Source: Chryseobacterium oranimense
Lineage (GTDB): Bacteria > Bacteroidota > Bacteroidia > Flavobacteriales > Weeksellaceae
Direction: 5' to 3'
Assembly: GCF_025244725.1 (NCBI RefSeq)
Contig: NZ_CP104203.1
Location: 3,720,001 to 3,784,000, forward strand
DNA: 64,000 nucleotides
The notes beneath the pieces are model-generated. The model had not been told where the DNA came from. It worked only from the letters and a program-made list of their open reading frames with translations, and made no database searches. Made by a program: the position numbers and the translations under genes. Positions 7,623 through 18,910 of this stretch are shown piece after piece. How positions within the stretch are numbered: the first letter of the stretch is position 1; each line of letters begins with the position of its first letter.

Positions 7623-10007
7623 TTACGCCTGTTTTTTGAAATATTTGCGACCCAGAATCCAGGTGGAAAGTGTAGTGAATGTCACTACCGTTATAGAACT
7701 GATTGGCATGATGATTGCTGCAAAGAGCGGATGCATATGGCCTGTAACTGCGTAACTTAAACCGACGATATTGTATAGAAAACTGATTATGAATGTCATT
7801 TTTACAATAGTGATCGAGCCTTTACATACGTTCAGGTAATTGTCCAGGGTAACCACTTTATCTCCATTCATGATCACATCGGAAGAAGGCGTAAAGCTGT
7901 TGGTGTCATCTGCGATAGCAATTCCCACATTACTTTGTTTCAACGCTCCCGCATCATTCAGTCCGTCACCAAGCATAGCGACTTTCATGTTCTGATCCTG
8001 AAGGCTTTTGATGTAATTAAGCTTGTCTTCCGGGCTTTGGTTAAACGCCATTCCTTTGTAGTTCGGGATAAGCTCCTTAAGCTGGTTCTCTTCAGAAGAA
8101 TTGTCCCCGCTCAGGATGAATATTTTGTAGCTGGTAAGCTTTGTAAACAGTTCCTTTAATTTCGGGCGGTATTCATTCTTAAAAATAAATTTACCCAGAA
8201 ATTCACCATTCTTACTGATGTAAACCGCTGTTTCAAGGTTTTTGGGCTCCTGATCATTGTAACGGGCGGAACCGATCTTGTAAATATTTCCTCTTATGCT
8301 TGCCTCATATCCTTTTCCGGAAATTTCCCGGAAATGTTCAACAGGGAAATAATTGTCAGTAACCTCTATGAATTCATAAAGAGATTTGGAAAGTGGGTGG
8401 TTGGAGTTTTTTAATAATGTTTTGATATTCAGCTCATCAAATTCATTAATCTCAGAACCTTCGTACCTGATATTCGATTTTTTTCTGTGCGTAATGGTTC
8501 CTGTTTTGTCAAAAACAATCGTGTCCAGTTTTGCAATCTTCTCGATCGTTAAAGTATCTTTTACATAAAACTTATTGCGGCCCAGGATTCTCATAATGTG
8601 CCCGAACGTAAACGGTGCAGATAAAGCCAATGCACAAGGACAGGCAATGATAAGAATAGCTGAAATCACCTGGAACATGATTTTCAGATCAATAAAAGAC
8701 CAGTAAATTCCCGAAACCAATGCAATGCCTAAAATAATGAATGTGAAATATTTGCTGACATTATTAGTTAACGTGTCAAGGCCTGTTTCATGTTTCTTAA
8801 AAGCTTCCTTATTCCAAAGCTGGGTAAGGTAACTCTGGTCAACATCTTTGATGACTTCCAGTTCCAGTGAAGAACCAATTTGCTTTCCTCCTGCGAATAT
8901 TTTGTCGCCGGGCTGTTTGCTTATACTTTCACTTTCTCCTGTAATAAAGCTGTTGTCAATATTTCCTTCTCCATTGATCAAAATAGCATCCACCGGAATG
9001 ATTTCCTGGTTTCTCACTAAAATCCTGTCTCCAACTTTGATTTCAGAAAGAAGAATATTGTCCTGTTTTCCTTCAAAATCTACTTTGGTAACTGCAATAG
9101 GGTAGAAAGATTTATAATCTCTGTCGTAAGACAATGCGCTGTAGGTTCTTTTCTGGAAAATCTTTCCCATCAGCATGAAGAAAAGAAGGCCGCACAGCGT
9201 ATCGAAATATCCCGGGCCATAATTTGTAACCACTTCATAAATGCTTCGTCCGAAAAGAACAAAAATTCCCAGAACAATAGGAACGTCAATATTAACGATC
9301 TTATTCTTTAATCCGTACCATGCTGATTTATAATAATCTGAAGCAGAATAAAACACTACAGGACATGCAAGAAGAAACATCAGTGTTCTGAAAAGACCCT
9401 TATAATGCTCCATCCAGTAATCTTCACCACCTACATACTCAGGAAAAGCAAGGAACATTCCGTTTCCGAATGCAAATCCGGCAATGGCAAATTTGATGAG
9501 AAGTGATTTGTCAAGATGATCTACATTTTTATCGGCTGTTTCAAGGCTGATAACAGGTTTGTAGCCAAGATTGGTTAAGAAATTAGCTAGTTCGCTTAAT
9601 TTCAGATCATTATGGTTGAATGAAATCTGCAGGGTTTTTCTAGTAAAATTCACCTGCGAATATTTGATATGCTCGTTCAGGGTATGCAGGCTTTCCAAAA
9701 GCCAGATGCATGAGGAACAGTGTATTACAGGTATTTTGAAAGTGACAAGGCTGGTGTTCCCTTCCGAGAAATCAGTAATCTTTTCAAAGATTTCCGGAGT
9801 GTCGAGATAGTCGAACTGGGAAGAATTTTCATCGCTTGGACGAATTCCTGCCCTTTTATTAAGTTCGTAGAAATTAGTTAAATTATTGATATTCAGAATT
9901 TCGTAAACAGACTTGCAGCCGTTGCAACAGAAAGTCTTTTCATCGAATAAAATCCGCTCCTTTTCTATACCTTGACCACAATGAAAACAGTTCTCGCTCA
10001 CCACCAT
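7623..10007 (-). CDS. ccoI: Copper-translocating P-type ATPase CcoI/FixI
   Basis: A 794-residue P1B-type ATPase that exports copper for cbb3 oxidase assembly. The start is set at ATG 10007 (MVVSENCFHCG). The 36 codons open upstream cross the divergent promoter region. Domains in order: an N-terminal Cys-rich metal-binding region (CFHCG, CCNGC), an HMA-like domain with HCSSCIWLL near residue 95, and eight helices with the CPC motif ACPCALALS. The phosphorylation motif DKTGTIT and GDGLNDAGAL in the hinge follow. It ends 109 bp before ccoS and points the same way. Confidence 0.94.
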   Translation of the reverse strand: MVVSENCFHCGQGIEKERILFDEKTFCCNGCKSVYEILNINNLTNFYELNKRAGIRPSDENSSQFDYLDTPEIFEKITDFSEGNTSLVTFKIPVIHCSSCIWLLESLHTLNEHIKYSQVNFTRKTLQISFNHNDLKLSELANFLTNLGYKPVISLETADKNVDHLDKSLLIKFAIAGFAFGNGMFLAFPEYVGGEDYWMEHYKGLFRTLMFLLACPVVFYSASDYYKSAWYGLKNKIVNIDVPIVLGIFVLFGRSIYEVVTNYGPGYFDTLCGLLFFMLMGKIFQKRTYSALSYDRDYKSFYPIAVTKVDFEGKQDNILLSEIKVGDRILVRNQEIIPVDAILINGEGNIDNSFITGESESISKQPGDKIFAGGKQIGSSLELEVIKDVDQSYLTQLWNKEAFKKHETGLDTLTNNVSKYFTFIILGIALVSGIYWSFIDLKIMFQVISAILIIACPCALALSAPFTFGHIMRILGRNKFYVKDTLTIEKIAKLDTIVFDKTGTITHRKKSNIRYEGSEINEFDELNIKTLLKNSNHPLSKSLYEFIEVTDNYFPVEHFREISGKGYEASIRGNIYKIGSARYNDQEPKNLETAVYISKNGEFLGKFIFKNEYRPKLKELFTKLTSYKIFILSGDNSSEENQLKELIPNYKGMAFNQSPEDKLNYIKSLQDQNMKVAMLGDGLNDAGALKQSNVGIAIADDTNSFTPSSDVIMNGDKVVTLDNYLNVCKGSITIVKMTFIISFLYNIVGLSYAVTGHMHPLFAAIIMPISSITVVTFTTLSTWILGRKYFKKQA

Positions 10008-10021
10008 AAAATATTGAACTA

Positions 10022-10029
10022 CAAAATTA
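10022..10029 (-). promoter_or_regulatory. -7 box upstream of ccoI
   Basis: Minus-strand TAATTTTG fits TAnnTTTG and ends 14 nt before the ccoI ATG. It is back to back with the Crp/Fnr promoter, so the two divergent promoters share about 70 bp. Confidence 0.5.
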
Positions 10030-10041
10030 TAACAAATTTTT

Positions 10042-10072
10042 TTGTTTATCGCGTTAAAATGTTCTATTTTTG
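10042..10072 (+). promoter_or_regulatory. Promoter of the Crp/Fnr gene
   Basis: TTG at 10042-10044 and TATTTTTG at 10065-10072 are 20 nt apart, matching the Bacteroidota -33/-7 pattern. The box ends 6 nt before ATG 10079. Confidence 0.6.
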
Positions 10073-10078
10073 TGATAA

Positions 10079-10804
10079 ATGTCATATAAAATGTCGCAGG
10101 AACAACAGATTGCAATTGAAGAGAGGTTCGCCAGAGTTTTTAATGATAAATCATTTAAGGAAAGACTTTCTAGCACTGATTTTGAAAAATATATTAGCAG
10201 TAAGAAAAAATTAAGTTTTCAAAAGCACGACACCATTTTCGAGGACGGGGAAACGCCAAAAGGAGTATACGTTTTAGAAAAAGGAGCCGCCAAGCTTTCA
10301 AAGTCCGGAGCTTTTGGAAAAGACCAGATCTTAAGATTTATCAAAGAGGGGGATATTATCGGCTATCGTTCATTACTTTGCGGGGAAAATTTCCAGGCAA
10401 AGGCTGAGGCTATGACAGATATTGAATGCATTTTCCTTCCGGCAGATGTTTTCATGTATCTTCTGGAGGTAGACCCGCAGCTTTCTTTTGCAATGCTTCA
10501 GAAGATTTCCTACGAATTGGGAGAATCATCCAATACCATTACTTTCCTTGCACAGAAAACAGTAAGAGAAAGACTGGCAGAAATCCTCATTCTTCTGGAA
10601 CAGAAATTAGGCGTAGATCCTGAGGGCTTTATTAAAATTTCGCTCACCAGGGAAGAAATTGCCAACATAATTGGTACTGCCACCGAAAGTGCCATCCGTT
10701 TAATCTCTGAATTCAAACAGGACAGTCTCATAGAAGTGGACGGAAGAAACATCAAAATATTGAACCACGACAAACTGATGAAACTAGGTCACGTAGTTTT
10801 ATAA
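10079..10804 (+). CDS. Crp/Fnr family transcriptional regulator
   Basis: About 241 residues: an N-terminal cyclic-nucleotide-binding fold (residues about 30-150), a dimerisation helix (ESSNTITFLAQKTVRERLAE) and a C-terminal winged helix. The recognition helix is GTATESAIRLISEF. Only two Cys are present, both in the sensor domain, so the N-terminal Cys cluster that binds 4Fe-4S in Fnr is absent; this is not an iron-sulfur Fnr. Two starts are possible, ATG 10079 (nearly leaderless) and ATG 10091 (MSQEQQ). Divergence from ccoI makes the cbb3 genes likely targets, but this is inference. Confidence 0.88.
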   Translation: MSYKMSQEQQIAIEERFARVFNDKSFKERLSSTDFEKYISSKKKLSFQKHDTIFEDGETPKGVYVLEKGAAKLSKSGAFGKDQILRFIKEGDIIGYRSLLCGENFQAKAEAMTDIECIFLPADVFMYLLEVDPQLSFAMLQKISYELGESSNTITFLAQKTVRERLAEILILLEQKLGVDPEGFIKISLTREEIANIIGTATESAIRLISEFKQDSLIEVDGRNIKILNHDKLMKLGHVVL

Positions 10805-10821
10805 ACATCATACAACAACTT

Positions 10822-10845
10822 AAGTCGGCGAAAGCCGACTTTTTA
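10822..10845 (+). terminator. Rho-independent terminator
   Basis: AAGTCGGC and GCCGACTT form a perfect 8-bp stem closed by a GAAA tetraloop, followed by a T-run. It ends the Crp/Fnr transcript before panB. Confidence 0.85.
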
Positions 10846-10867
10846 ACTTTTAAAAAATAGATAAATT

Positions 10868-11683
10868 ATGTCTGTTCACTCTGAAATTAAAAAAGTTACG
10901 ACTGAAACCTTGCGAAAAATGAAATTCGACAAGGAAAAGATAACAATGCTTACTGCATACGATTTTACCACTGCCAAGATGGTAGATGCAGGCGGGGTTG
11001 ATGCCATTCTGATCGGAGATTCTGCGGCCAATGTTATGGCGGGCTTTGAAACTACATTGCCCATCACATTAGACCAGATGATTTACCATTCCCAAAGTGT
11101 GGTAAGAGGAACGGACAGAGCTCTTGTCGTAGCTGATCTTCCATTCGGAACTTATCAGAGTAATCCTGAAAAAGCATTGGAGTCCGCTGTAAGAATGATG
11201 AAGGAAGGAGGAGCGCATGCTGTAAAAATTGAAGGAGGAAAAGAGATTTCTAAATCTATTAAAAAAATCATCAACGCAGGAATTCCGGTAATGGGACATT
11301 TAGGATTGACTCCACAGTCGATCTATAAATTCGGAACCTATAAAGTAAGAGCCAAAGATGAAGCAGAAGCGGAGAAATTAATTTCTGATGCGCAGCTTTT
11401 AGAAGAATTAGGCTGTTTTGCTGTTGTTCTGGAGAAAATTCCAGCTGACTTGGCTAAAAAAGTATCCGAAAGTATTTCCATTCCTACAATTGGAATAGGA
11501 GCAGGCCCCGACTGTGACGGACAGGTTCTTGTATACCACGATATGGTTGGAATGAATAAAGGTTTCAGTCCTAAATTTTTAAGAAGATATCTTGACCTGT
11601 ACACAGAAATTACCGGAGCTGTTGCCCAATACGTAAAAGATGTAAAAAGTGTTGAGTTCCCTAATGAAAATGAAAGCTACTAA
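10868..11683 (+). CDS. panB: 3-methyl-2-oxobutanoate hydroxymethyltransferase
   Basis: A 271-residue cytoplasmic TIM-barrel enzyme that makes ketopantoate from 2-ketoisovalerate and methylenetetrahydrofolate, the first committed step of pantothenate synthesis. Family motifs include MLTAYDF, the metal-binding [31 protein letters not shown] and [18 protein letters not shown]. The length is normal. It is followed with almost no gap by a small membrane protein gene and then an RluA synthase, so the three are probably one operon. No other pantothenate gene is adjacent. Confidence 0.95.
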   Translation: MSVHSEIKKVTTETLRKMKFDKEKITMLTAYDFTTAKMVDAGGVDAILIGDSAANVMAGFETTLPITLDQMIYHSQSVVRGTDRALVVADLPFGTYQSNPEKALESAVRMMKEGGAHAVKIEGGKEISKSIKKIINAGIPVMGHLGLTPQSIYKFGTYKVRAKDEAEAEKLISDAQLLEELGCFAVVLEKIPADLAKKVSESISIPTIGIGAGPDCDGQVLVYHDMVGMNKGFSPKFLRRYLDLYTEITGAVAQYVKDVKSVEFPNENESY

Positions 11684-11686
11684 TTG

Positions 11687-12007
11687 ATGCAGAATCAACA
11701 GACTATTCAGGGGATTTTATCAATTGCAGCCATTATATGTATGGTGATTGGCTGGTTTAATTTATTTTCTCCGGAGATCAATAACCTTCTTTACAAAAAA
11801 GTTTTTTATGTGTTAATCGGAGCGAGTTTTTTCGTTCAGGCCCCTATGCTTATCAATAAAAACTTCATGTATGCTATGTATGGGGCAGCTGTACTCTGTG
11901 TAGGAGGTGCATTTTTGCCGGAAGATTCTAAACTTGTAATGCTTAAAACAATCGGTCTTTTTGTAGGAGTAGCTATTTCCCTTACCAACAGGCCAAGGCG
12001 TTCATAA
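11687..12007 (+). CDS. Small membrane protein of unknown function
   Basis: About 106 residues, almost entirely hydrophobic, with four probable helices and a short basic end (TNRPRRS). The start is set at ATG 11687; the codon before it is TTG and follows the panB stop directly. No family is recognised. It sits 3 bp after panB and 3 bp before the RluA gene, so it is translated from the same message. It has no evident link to pantothenate. Confidence 0.75.
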   Translation: MQNQQTIQGILSIAAIICMVIGWFNLFSPEINNLLYKKVFYVLIGASFFVQAPMLINKNFMYAMYGAAVLCVGGAFLPEDSKLVMLKTIGLFVGVAISLTNRPRRS

Positions 12008-12010
12008 GAT

Positions 12011-12688
12011 ATGGAGGAGCAGATTGTATATGAAGACAACCATCTTTTGGTAGTCAACAAAAAAGTAGGACAGCTTGTTCAGGGCGACAAAACCGGTGAT
12101 GAATCTTTACTGGAGTCCATTAAAAATTTTATAAAAAAAAGAGATGCCAAGCCTGGAAATGTTTTTCTGGGTTTGGTTCACCGTATAGACAGGCCTACTT
12201 CGGGGCTGGTTATTTATGCCAAAACTTCCAAAGCGCTTTCCCGTCTTACACAGATGGTAAAAAACAGGGAGGTTAAGAAAACTTACTGGGCTGTTGTGGG
12301 AAAAGAAATGATCCCTCAAAGCCAAAGACTCGTTCATTATCTGAAGAAAAATGAAAAGAATAATAAGGCTATTGTTTTCCCAAAAGCAACAGAAGGCGCA
12401 AAAGAAGCAATCCTGACTTACCATGTAATTAAAACACTTGATAATTATATGCTTCTTGAAATTGATCTTGAAACCGGAAGACATCACCAGATCCGCGCCC
12501 AGCTCTCAAAGACTGGAGTTCCGATAAAAGGAGATCTGAAATACGGGGCACCCCGCTCCAATCCCGATGGAGGAATCAATCTTCATGCAAGGAAACTGGA
12601 ATTTATTCATCCCGTCACTAAAAAAAGCATTGAAATTATAGCCCCGGTTCCGCAAAATGATGCAATCTGGAGAGCTTGTGAAGAATAA
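12011..12688 (+). CDS. RluA family pseudouridine synthase
   Basis: A 225-residue RNA-modifying enzyme of the RluA group. The catalytic motif HRIDRPTSGLV contains the essential Asp. Other motifs are YWAVVGK, ETGRHHQIRAQL and LHARKLEFIHP. There is no N-terminal S4 domain, so it resembles short RluA/RluC-catalytic forms. The exact target uridine cannot be told from sequence. A clear terminator follows the gene and separates it from the thiamine operon. Confidence 0.92.
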   Translation: MEEQIVYEDNHLLVVNKKVGQLVQGDKTGDESLLESIKNFIKKRDAKPGNVFLGLVHRIDRPTSGLVIYAKTSKALSRLTQMVKNREVKKTYWAVVGKEMIPQSQRLVHYLKKNEKNNKAIVFPKATEGAKEAILTYHVIKTLDNYMLLEIDLETGRHHQIRAQLSKTGVPIKGDLKYGAPRSNPDGGINLHARKLEFIHPVTKKSIEIIAPVPQNDAIWRACEE

Positions 12689-12692
12689 AATG

Positions 12693-12720
12693 ATCCTGCG
12701 ATTTTTGCAGGATTTTTTTT
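12693..12720 (+). terminator. Rho-independent terminator
   Basis: ATCCTGC and GCAGGAT form a 7-bp stem followed by a run of T. It isolates the RluA gene from the TPP riboswitch. Confidence 0.85.
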
Positions 12721-12751
12721 GCCCATTCTGAAAAAATGTCTAACTTCGTCA

Positions 12752-12836
12752 CAACTTTAGGGGTGTCTGTAGATTTACAGACTGAGACTTTACCCTTTGA
12801 ACCTGATCTGGATTATACCAGCGTAGGGAAAAGTAA
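12752..12836 (+). ncRNA. TPP riboswitch (THI element) upstream of thiS
   Basis: The conserved aptamer blocks are present in order: GGGGTG, CTGAGA, ACCC, GAACCTGATCTGG and GCGTAGGGAA. P1 forms from ACTTT (12754-12758) with AAAGT (12830-12834), and P3 is TCTGTA/TACAGA. A near-consensus -7 box (TAACTTCG, 12741-12748) would start the RNA right at P1. It controls the thiamine operon by binding thiamine pyrophosphate. The expression platform is the hairpin at 12873-12905. Confidence 0.95.
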
Positions 12837-12872
12837 ATGACTTTTGCTGTACATTCTATTGTACAATAAGAG

Positions 12873-12905
12873 CCATTCCTAAAGTATATAAAAAATTAGG
12901 AATGG
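12873..12905 (+). promoter_or_regulatory. Start-codon-sequestering hairpin of thiS (riboswitch expression platform)
   Basis: CCATTCCTAA (12873-12882) and TTAGGAATGG (12896-12905) form a perfect 10-bp stem with a 13-nt loop. The thiS ATG (12902-12904) is inside the right arm. CCTAAAGT (12878-12885) is also fully complementary to ACTTTAGG (12754-12761), the 5' strand of aptamer P1 plus the start of P2. The two pairings exclude each other. Confidence 0.8.
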
Positions 12906-13108
12906 AACTTACAATCAACCACACAACGAAAACATTTGAAGTACTTCCCGGCAATCTGGAAGCACTCATGGCTATGGAAATACCCGGAAAGAAAAAAGGG
13001 ATTGCTGTAGCTCTCAACAACCGTATTATTCCACTGTCTGCCTGGGCAGAAACACTCCTTAGAGACAAAGATTCAATTTTAATCATTACTGCCACCCAGG
13101 GTGGATAA
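12902..13108 (+). CDS. thiS: Sulfur carrier protein ThiS
   Basis: A 68-residue ubiquitin-like protein ending in the diagnostic QGG. The C-terminal Gly is adenylated by ThiF and thiocarboxylated to give sulfur for the thiazole ring. It is the first gene of the operon, 66 bp after the TPP aptamer, with its ATG buried in the platform hairpin. Ubiquitin-like features include the LPGNLEALMA and VALNNRIIPLSAWAE segments. Confidence 0.93.
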   Translation: MELTINHTTKTFEVLPGNLEALMAMEIPGKKKGIAVALNNRIIPLSAWAETLLRDKDSILIITATQGG

Positions 13109-15503
<2,395 letters not shown>

Positions 15504-15528
<25 letters not shown>

Positions 15529-16253
15529 TGAGTATTGCTGGGTTTGATCCCTCAGGTGGCGCAGGTGTTTTGGCTGATATAAAAACATTTGAGCAGCTTG
15601 GTGTAATAGGACTGAGCGTTTGCACAGCAATGACCGTTCAGACGGAATCCCGGTGTTTAAGTTTGGAATGGCAGCCTTTAGACGAGATCATAACAACTAT
15701 AAGTATCTTAATGAAAGATTACCCTGTTGAAGCCGTAAAAATCGGAATAGTAAAAGATGCCACGTTTCTGAAAAAGATTGTAGAAACGGTACGATTGTAT
15801 CATGCAGGAGTAAAGATCATTTGGGATCCGGTATTGAAAAGTACCTCAGAGTTTTCTTTTTTTGATCTGGAAAGTTTACCCCTTCTAACGAACATATTAA
15901 AGAAGATTGACCTTATTACACCCAATTATAACGAGTATAATGTTTTACAGAAATATGACCTTTTCAATACATCCGGGAATTCCTGTGCGGTCTTGGTTAA
16001 AGGAGGTCATAGAAATGATAAGATAGGGACAGATATTCTGATTTGTCAGGGAAAAGAAACTTCATTGGAGCCAGATTCACACAATTCTTCTGGCTTTTAT
16101 CCCAAGCACGGTTCAGGATGTGTGCTATCTTCGGCCATTGCTGCTCATCTTGCTAAAGGAGAAACCCTTGAAGCAGCCTGCAGGAAAGGAAAATTATACA
16201 TAGAAAAATTTTTAAAAAGTAACCCTTCCTTACTGGGGTTTCATTCAACTTAA
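15504..16253 (+). CDS. thiD: Hydroxymethylpyrimidine/phosphomethylpyrimidine kinase
   Basis: A 249-residue ribokinase-fold enzyme that phosphorylates HMP and HMP-P to HMP-PP. Motifs: MSIAGFDPSGGAGVLADIKTF near the start, VKIGIVKDA, WDPVLKST, LITPNYNE and the anion-hole GSGCVLSSAIAAHLAKG. ATG 15504 lies inside the preceding gene, with a 25-bp overlap typical of tightly coupled operons. The gap to thiE is 2 bp. Confidence 0.94.
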
Positions 16254-16255
16254 TC

Positions 16256-16870
16256 ATGGAAAAATTACAATACATATCTCAGGGACAGACAAAAGCAGAA
16301 CAGGAAAATAACGTCCGTAAAGCTTTGGACCATGGTATACAGTGGGTGCAGGTCCGTTGGAAAAATGCCGACGAAGGCGAATTTTTTCGCCTCTGTGAAA
16401 TTTCAAAGCAGCTTTGCTCAGAATATCAGGCCGTTTGTATCATTAATGATCATGTACAGATGGCAAAAGATATTGATGCAGACGGGGTCCATTTAGGATT
16501 AAAAGATATGTCTGTTGACATGGCAAGGGATATTCTGGGGAACCATAAAATCATCGGAGGAACGGCTAATACTATTTCAGATGTCCTGCAAAGAATAAAT
16601 GAACCGTGTGATTATATCGGTTTGGGACCGTTGAGATTCACTTCCACAAAGGAACAGCTGAGCCCGATCCTTGGTTTTGAAGGCTACCAGGATATTATTG
16701 AAGGTTTAAAGGCACAGTCAATAGACATTCCAAAAATCTATGCTATCGGAGGTGTTGTTCTTCAAGATATGGAACTTCTTCAGCAAATAGGAATATATGG
16801 AGCTGCGGTTTCAGGAGAAATCACCAGCCGCCCTGCCGTCATCAGTGAATTTAAAAAAGCAATGATATGA
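16256..16870 (+). CDS. thiE: Thiamine phosphate synthase
   Basis: A 204-residue TIM-barrel enzyme that joins HMP-PP and thiazole phosphate. It carries the expected [48 protein letters not shown] and AIGGV motifs. It is a better match to ThiE than the paralogue at 14941, so it is likely the true synthase. It overlaps thiG by 4 bp. Confidence 0.93.
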   Translation: MEKLQYISQGQTKAEQENNVRKALDHGIQWVQVRWKNADEGEFFRLCEISKQLCSEYQAVCIINDHVQMAKDIDADGVHLGLKDMSVDMARDILGNHKIIGGTANTISDVLQRINEPCDYIGLGPLRFTSTKEQLSPILGFEGYQDIIEGLKAQSIDIPKIYAIGGVVLQDMELLQQIGIYGAAVSGEITSRPAVISEFKKAMI

Positions 16871-17643
16871 ACAATCAGAAATTAATAATAGCAGACCGGA
16901 TTTTTGAATCCAGATTATTTTTAGGAACGGGAAAATTCGGAAGTCTCTCAGAAATGACCGAATCTATTATCGCTTCAGGAAGTGAAATGGTGACCATGGC
17001 CTTAAAAAGAATAGATTCGGGATCTTCAGAAGATGGTTTGCTGGAAGCCATAAAACCTGCAAAAGTTCATCTTTTGCCCAATACTTCAGGAGCAAGAACA
17101 GCCAAGGAAGCGGTATTGGCGGCACAACTTGCAAGAGAAGCCCTGGAAACAAACTGGGTGAAGCTGGAAATTCATCCCGATCCGAAATATCTTCTTCCTG
17201 ATCCTATTGAAACCCTTTATGCCACAGAAGAATTAGCCAAACTCGGATTTATCGTGATGCCGTACATTCACGCAGATCCTGTTTTGTGTAAACGTTTGGA
17301 AGATGCGGGAACCGCAGTGGTAATGCCTTTGGGAGCACCGATCGGGACCAATAAAGGATTAAAAACATTGGATTTTCTGGAAATTATTATCAGTCAAAGT
17401 AATGTTCCCGTAGTGGTAGATGCCGGAATAGGAGCTCCTTCAGATGCTGCGAAAGCAATGGAAATGGGAGCAGATGCAGTACTCGTGAATACAGCAATTG
17501 CTGTCGCGCAAAATCCTGTAAATATGGCCCTGGCATTTAAAGAAGGAGTTGCAGCAGGAAGAAGAGCCTATGAATCAGGCTTGGGAGCTATAGCAGATCA
17601 TGCAGAAGCATCAAGTCCTTTGACCTCCTTTTTATTTGAATAA
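16867..17643 (+). CDS. thiG: Thiazole synthase
   Basis: A 258-residue TIM-barrel enzyme that forms the thiazole ring from DXP, dehydroglycine and ThiS thiocarboxylate. The Schiff-base Lys lies in VTMALKRID near residue 43. Other motifs are [40 protein letters not shown] and [21 protein letters not shown]. It is followed 14 bp later by thiH, its partner for dehydroglycine supply. Confidence 0.96.
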   Translation: MNNQKLIIADRIFESRLFLGTGKFGSLSEMTESIIASGSEMVTMALKRIDSGSSEDGLLEAIKPAKVHLLPNTSGARTAKEAVLAAQLAREALETNWVKLEIHPDPKYLLPDPIETLYATEELAKLGFIVMPYIHADPVLCKRLEDAGTAVVMPLGAPIGTNKGLKTLDFLEIIISQSNVPVVVDAGIGAPSDAAKAMEMGADAVLVNTAIAVAQNPVNMALAFKEGVAAGRRAYESGLGAIADHAEASSPLTSFLFE

Positions 17644-17657
17644 TAAAGCAAGAAATA

Positions 17658-18776
17658 ATGAACAGCTTTAAAGATGTTTTTGAACGCTATCATTGGGATG
17701 AGATAAAAGCTAAGCTAGGAAAAGTTACCCATTCCGATGTCCTGGCCAGCCTTCAGAAGAAACATAAAACCCTGGACGATTTTCTGAACCTGATTTCCCC
17801 TGTGGCTGCAACAGAACTCGAATTAATGGCGAAAATGACCCGCCAGCTTACCCAGAAACGTTTTGGGAAAACGATTCAGCTGTATGCGCCGATGTATCTC
17901 AGCAATGAATGCCAGAATATCTGTACCTACTGCGGGTTCAGCCTCGATAATAATGTAAGGCGGAAAACTCTTTCTGATACAGAGCTGATGATTGAAGCCT
18001 CGGTTTTAAAATCAATGGGAGTCAGTCACGTGCTTTTGGTAAGCGGGGAAGCCAATAAAACAGTAGGGATTTCTTACTTTTTGAATGCTGTTCGCCTGCT
18101 GAGGCCTCACTTTGCCAATATTTCAATCGAAGTACAGCCCTTATCCGAAGAAGAATATCTGCAGCTGCATCAGGAAGGCGTTTATTCGGTTTTGGTATAT
18201 CAGGAAACCTACCATCAGGAAGTATACAAAGAGTATCATCCCAAAGGAAAAAAATCAAACTTTCATTTCAGGTTGGATACGCCGGACAGAATAGGGAGGG
18301 CCGGAATTCATAAGATTGGGCTGGGCGTTCTGCTTGGGCTTGAAGACTGGCGGATAGACAGTTTTTTCAATGCCCTTCACATCGATTATCTTCAAAAGCA
18401 ATACTGGAAAAGTAAATTTTCAGTTTCTTTTCCACGGTTGAGGCCTGCAGAAGGGATCATTGAACCTAATTTCATTATGGAAGATAAAGATCTGCTGCAG
18501 CTGATCTGTGCCTACAGAATTTGGAATGAAGATCTCGAAATCTCAATATCCACAAGAGAAAATGAAAAATTCAGGGACCATATTATATCATTGGGTGCCA
18601 CAACGATGAGTGCGGCTTCCAAAACCAATCCGGGAGGCTACGCTGTAGATGTTGAATCTCTGGAACAGTTTGAAACGAGTGACGAACGCAGCATGGAAGA
18701 AGTGAAAAACAGTATCAGAAAAGCCGGCTATGATCCGGTAATGAAAGACTGGGACTCTGCATACAGCGGGATTTAA
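17658..18776 (+). CDS. thiH: 2-iminoacetate synthase ThiH
   Basis: A 372-residue radical-SAM enzyme that cleaves tyrosine to give dehydroglycine for ThiG. The cluster motif is CQNICTYCGF (CxxxCxxC) near residue 85. Also present are YLSNE before it, LLVSGE, and the C-terminal SISTREN and SAASKTNPGGY segments. Use of ThiH, with no thiO glycine oxidase in the operon, fits anaerobic-capable or microaerobic metabolism. The next gene is separated by 134 bp with an inverted repeat. Confidence 0.96.
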   Translation: MNSFKDVFERYHWDEIKAKLGKVTHSDVLASLQKKHKTLDDFLNLISPVAATELELMAKMTRQLTQKRFGKTIQLYAPMYLSNECQNICTYCGFSLDNNVRRKTLSDTELMIEASVLKSMGVSHVLLVSGEANKTVGISYFLNAVRLLRPHFANISIEVQPLSEEEYLQLHQEGVYSVLVYQETYHQEVYKEYHPKGKKSNFHFRLDTPDRIGRAGIHKIGLGVLLGLEDWRIDSFFNALHIDYLQKQYWKSKFSVSFPRLRPAEGIIEPNFIMEDKDLLQLICAYRIWNEDLEISISTRENEKFRDHIISLGATTMSAASKTNPGGYAVDVESLEQFETSDERSMEEVKNSIRKAGYDPVMKDWDSAYSGI

Positions 18777-18784
18777 AAAAAATA

Positions 18785-18896
18785 AACCATTAAGATTTTT
18801 AAGGTATTAAGGTTAGTTAAGAAAAATCAATAGGTTTTAGATCTTAAAGCAAAGCTCGCCTTAATCCTCTTAACATATTAAAAAACCTTAATGGTT
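18785..18896. repeat. Long imperfect inverted repeat between thiH and thiF
   Basis: The left arm starts AACCATTAAG (18785) and the right arm ends CTTAATGGTT (18896). Similarity continues inward for about 35 nt with repeated TTAAG units. The centre holds AAAGCAAAGCTCGCC. It looks like an intergenic palindromic repeat element and could fold as one long RNA hairpin between thiH and thiF. Confidence 0.6.
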
Positions 18897-18910
18897 CAAA
18901 ATAATTAGAA

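Noticed and set aside
10008..10115. 36-residue N-terminal extension of CcoI
   Set aside because: It crosses the divergent promoters and the Crp/Fnr start; family sequence begins at MVVSENCFHCG.
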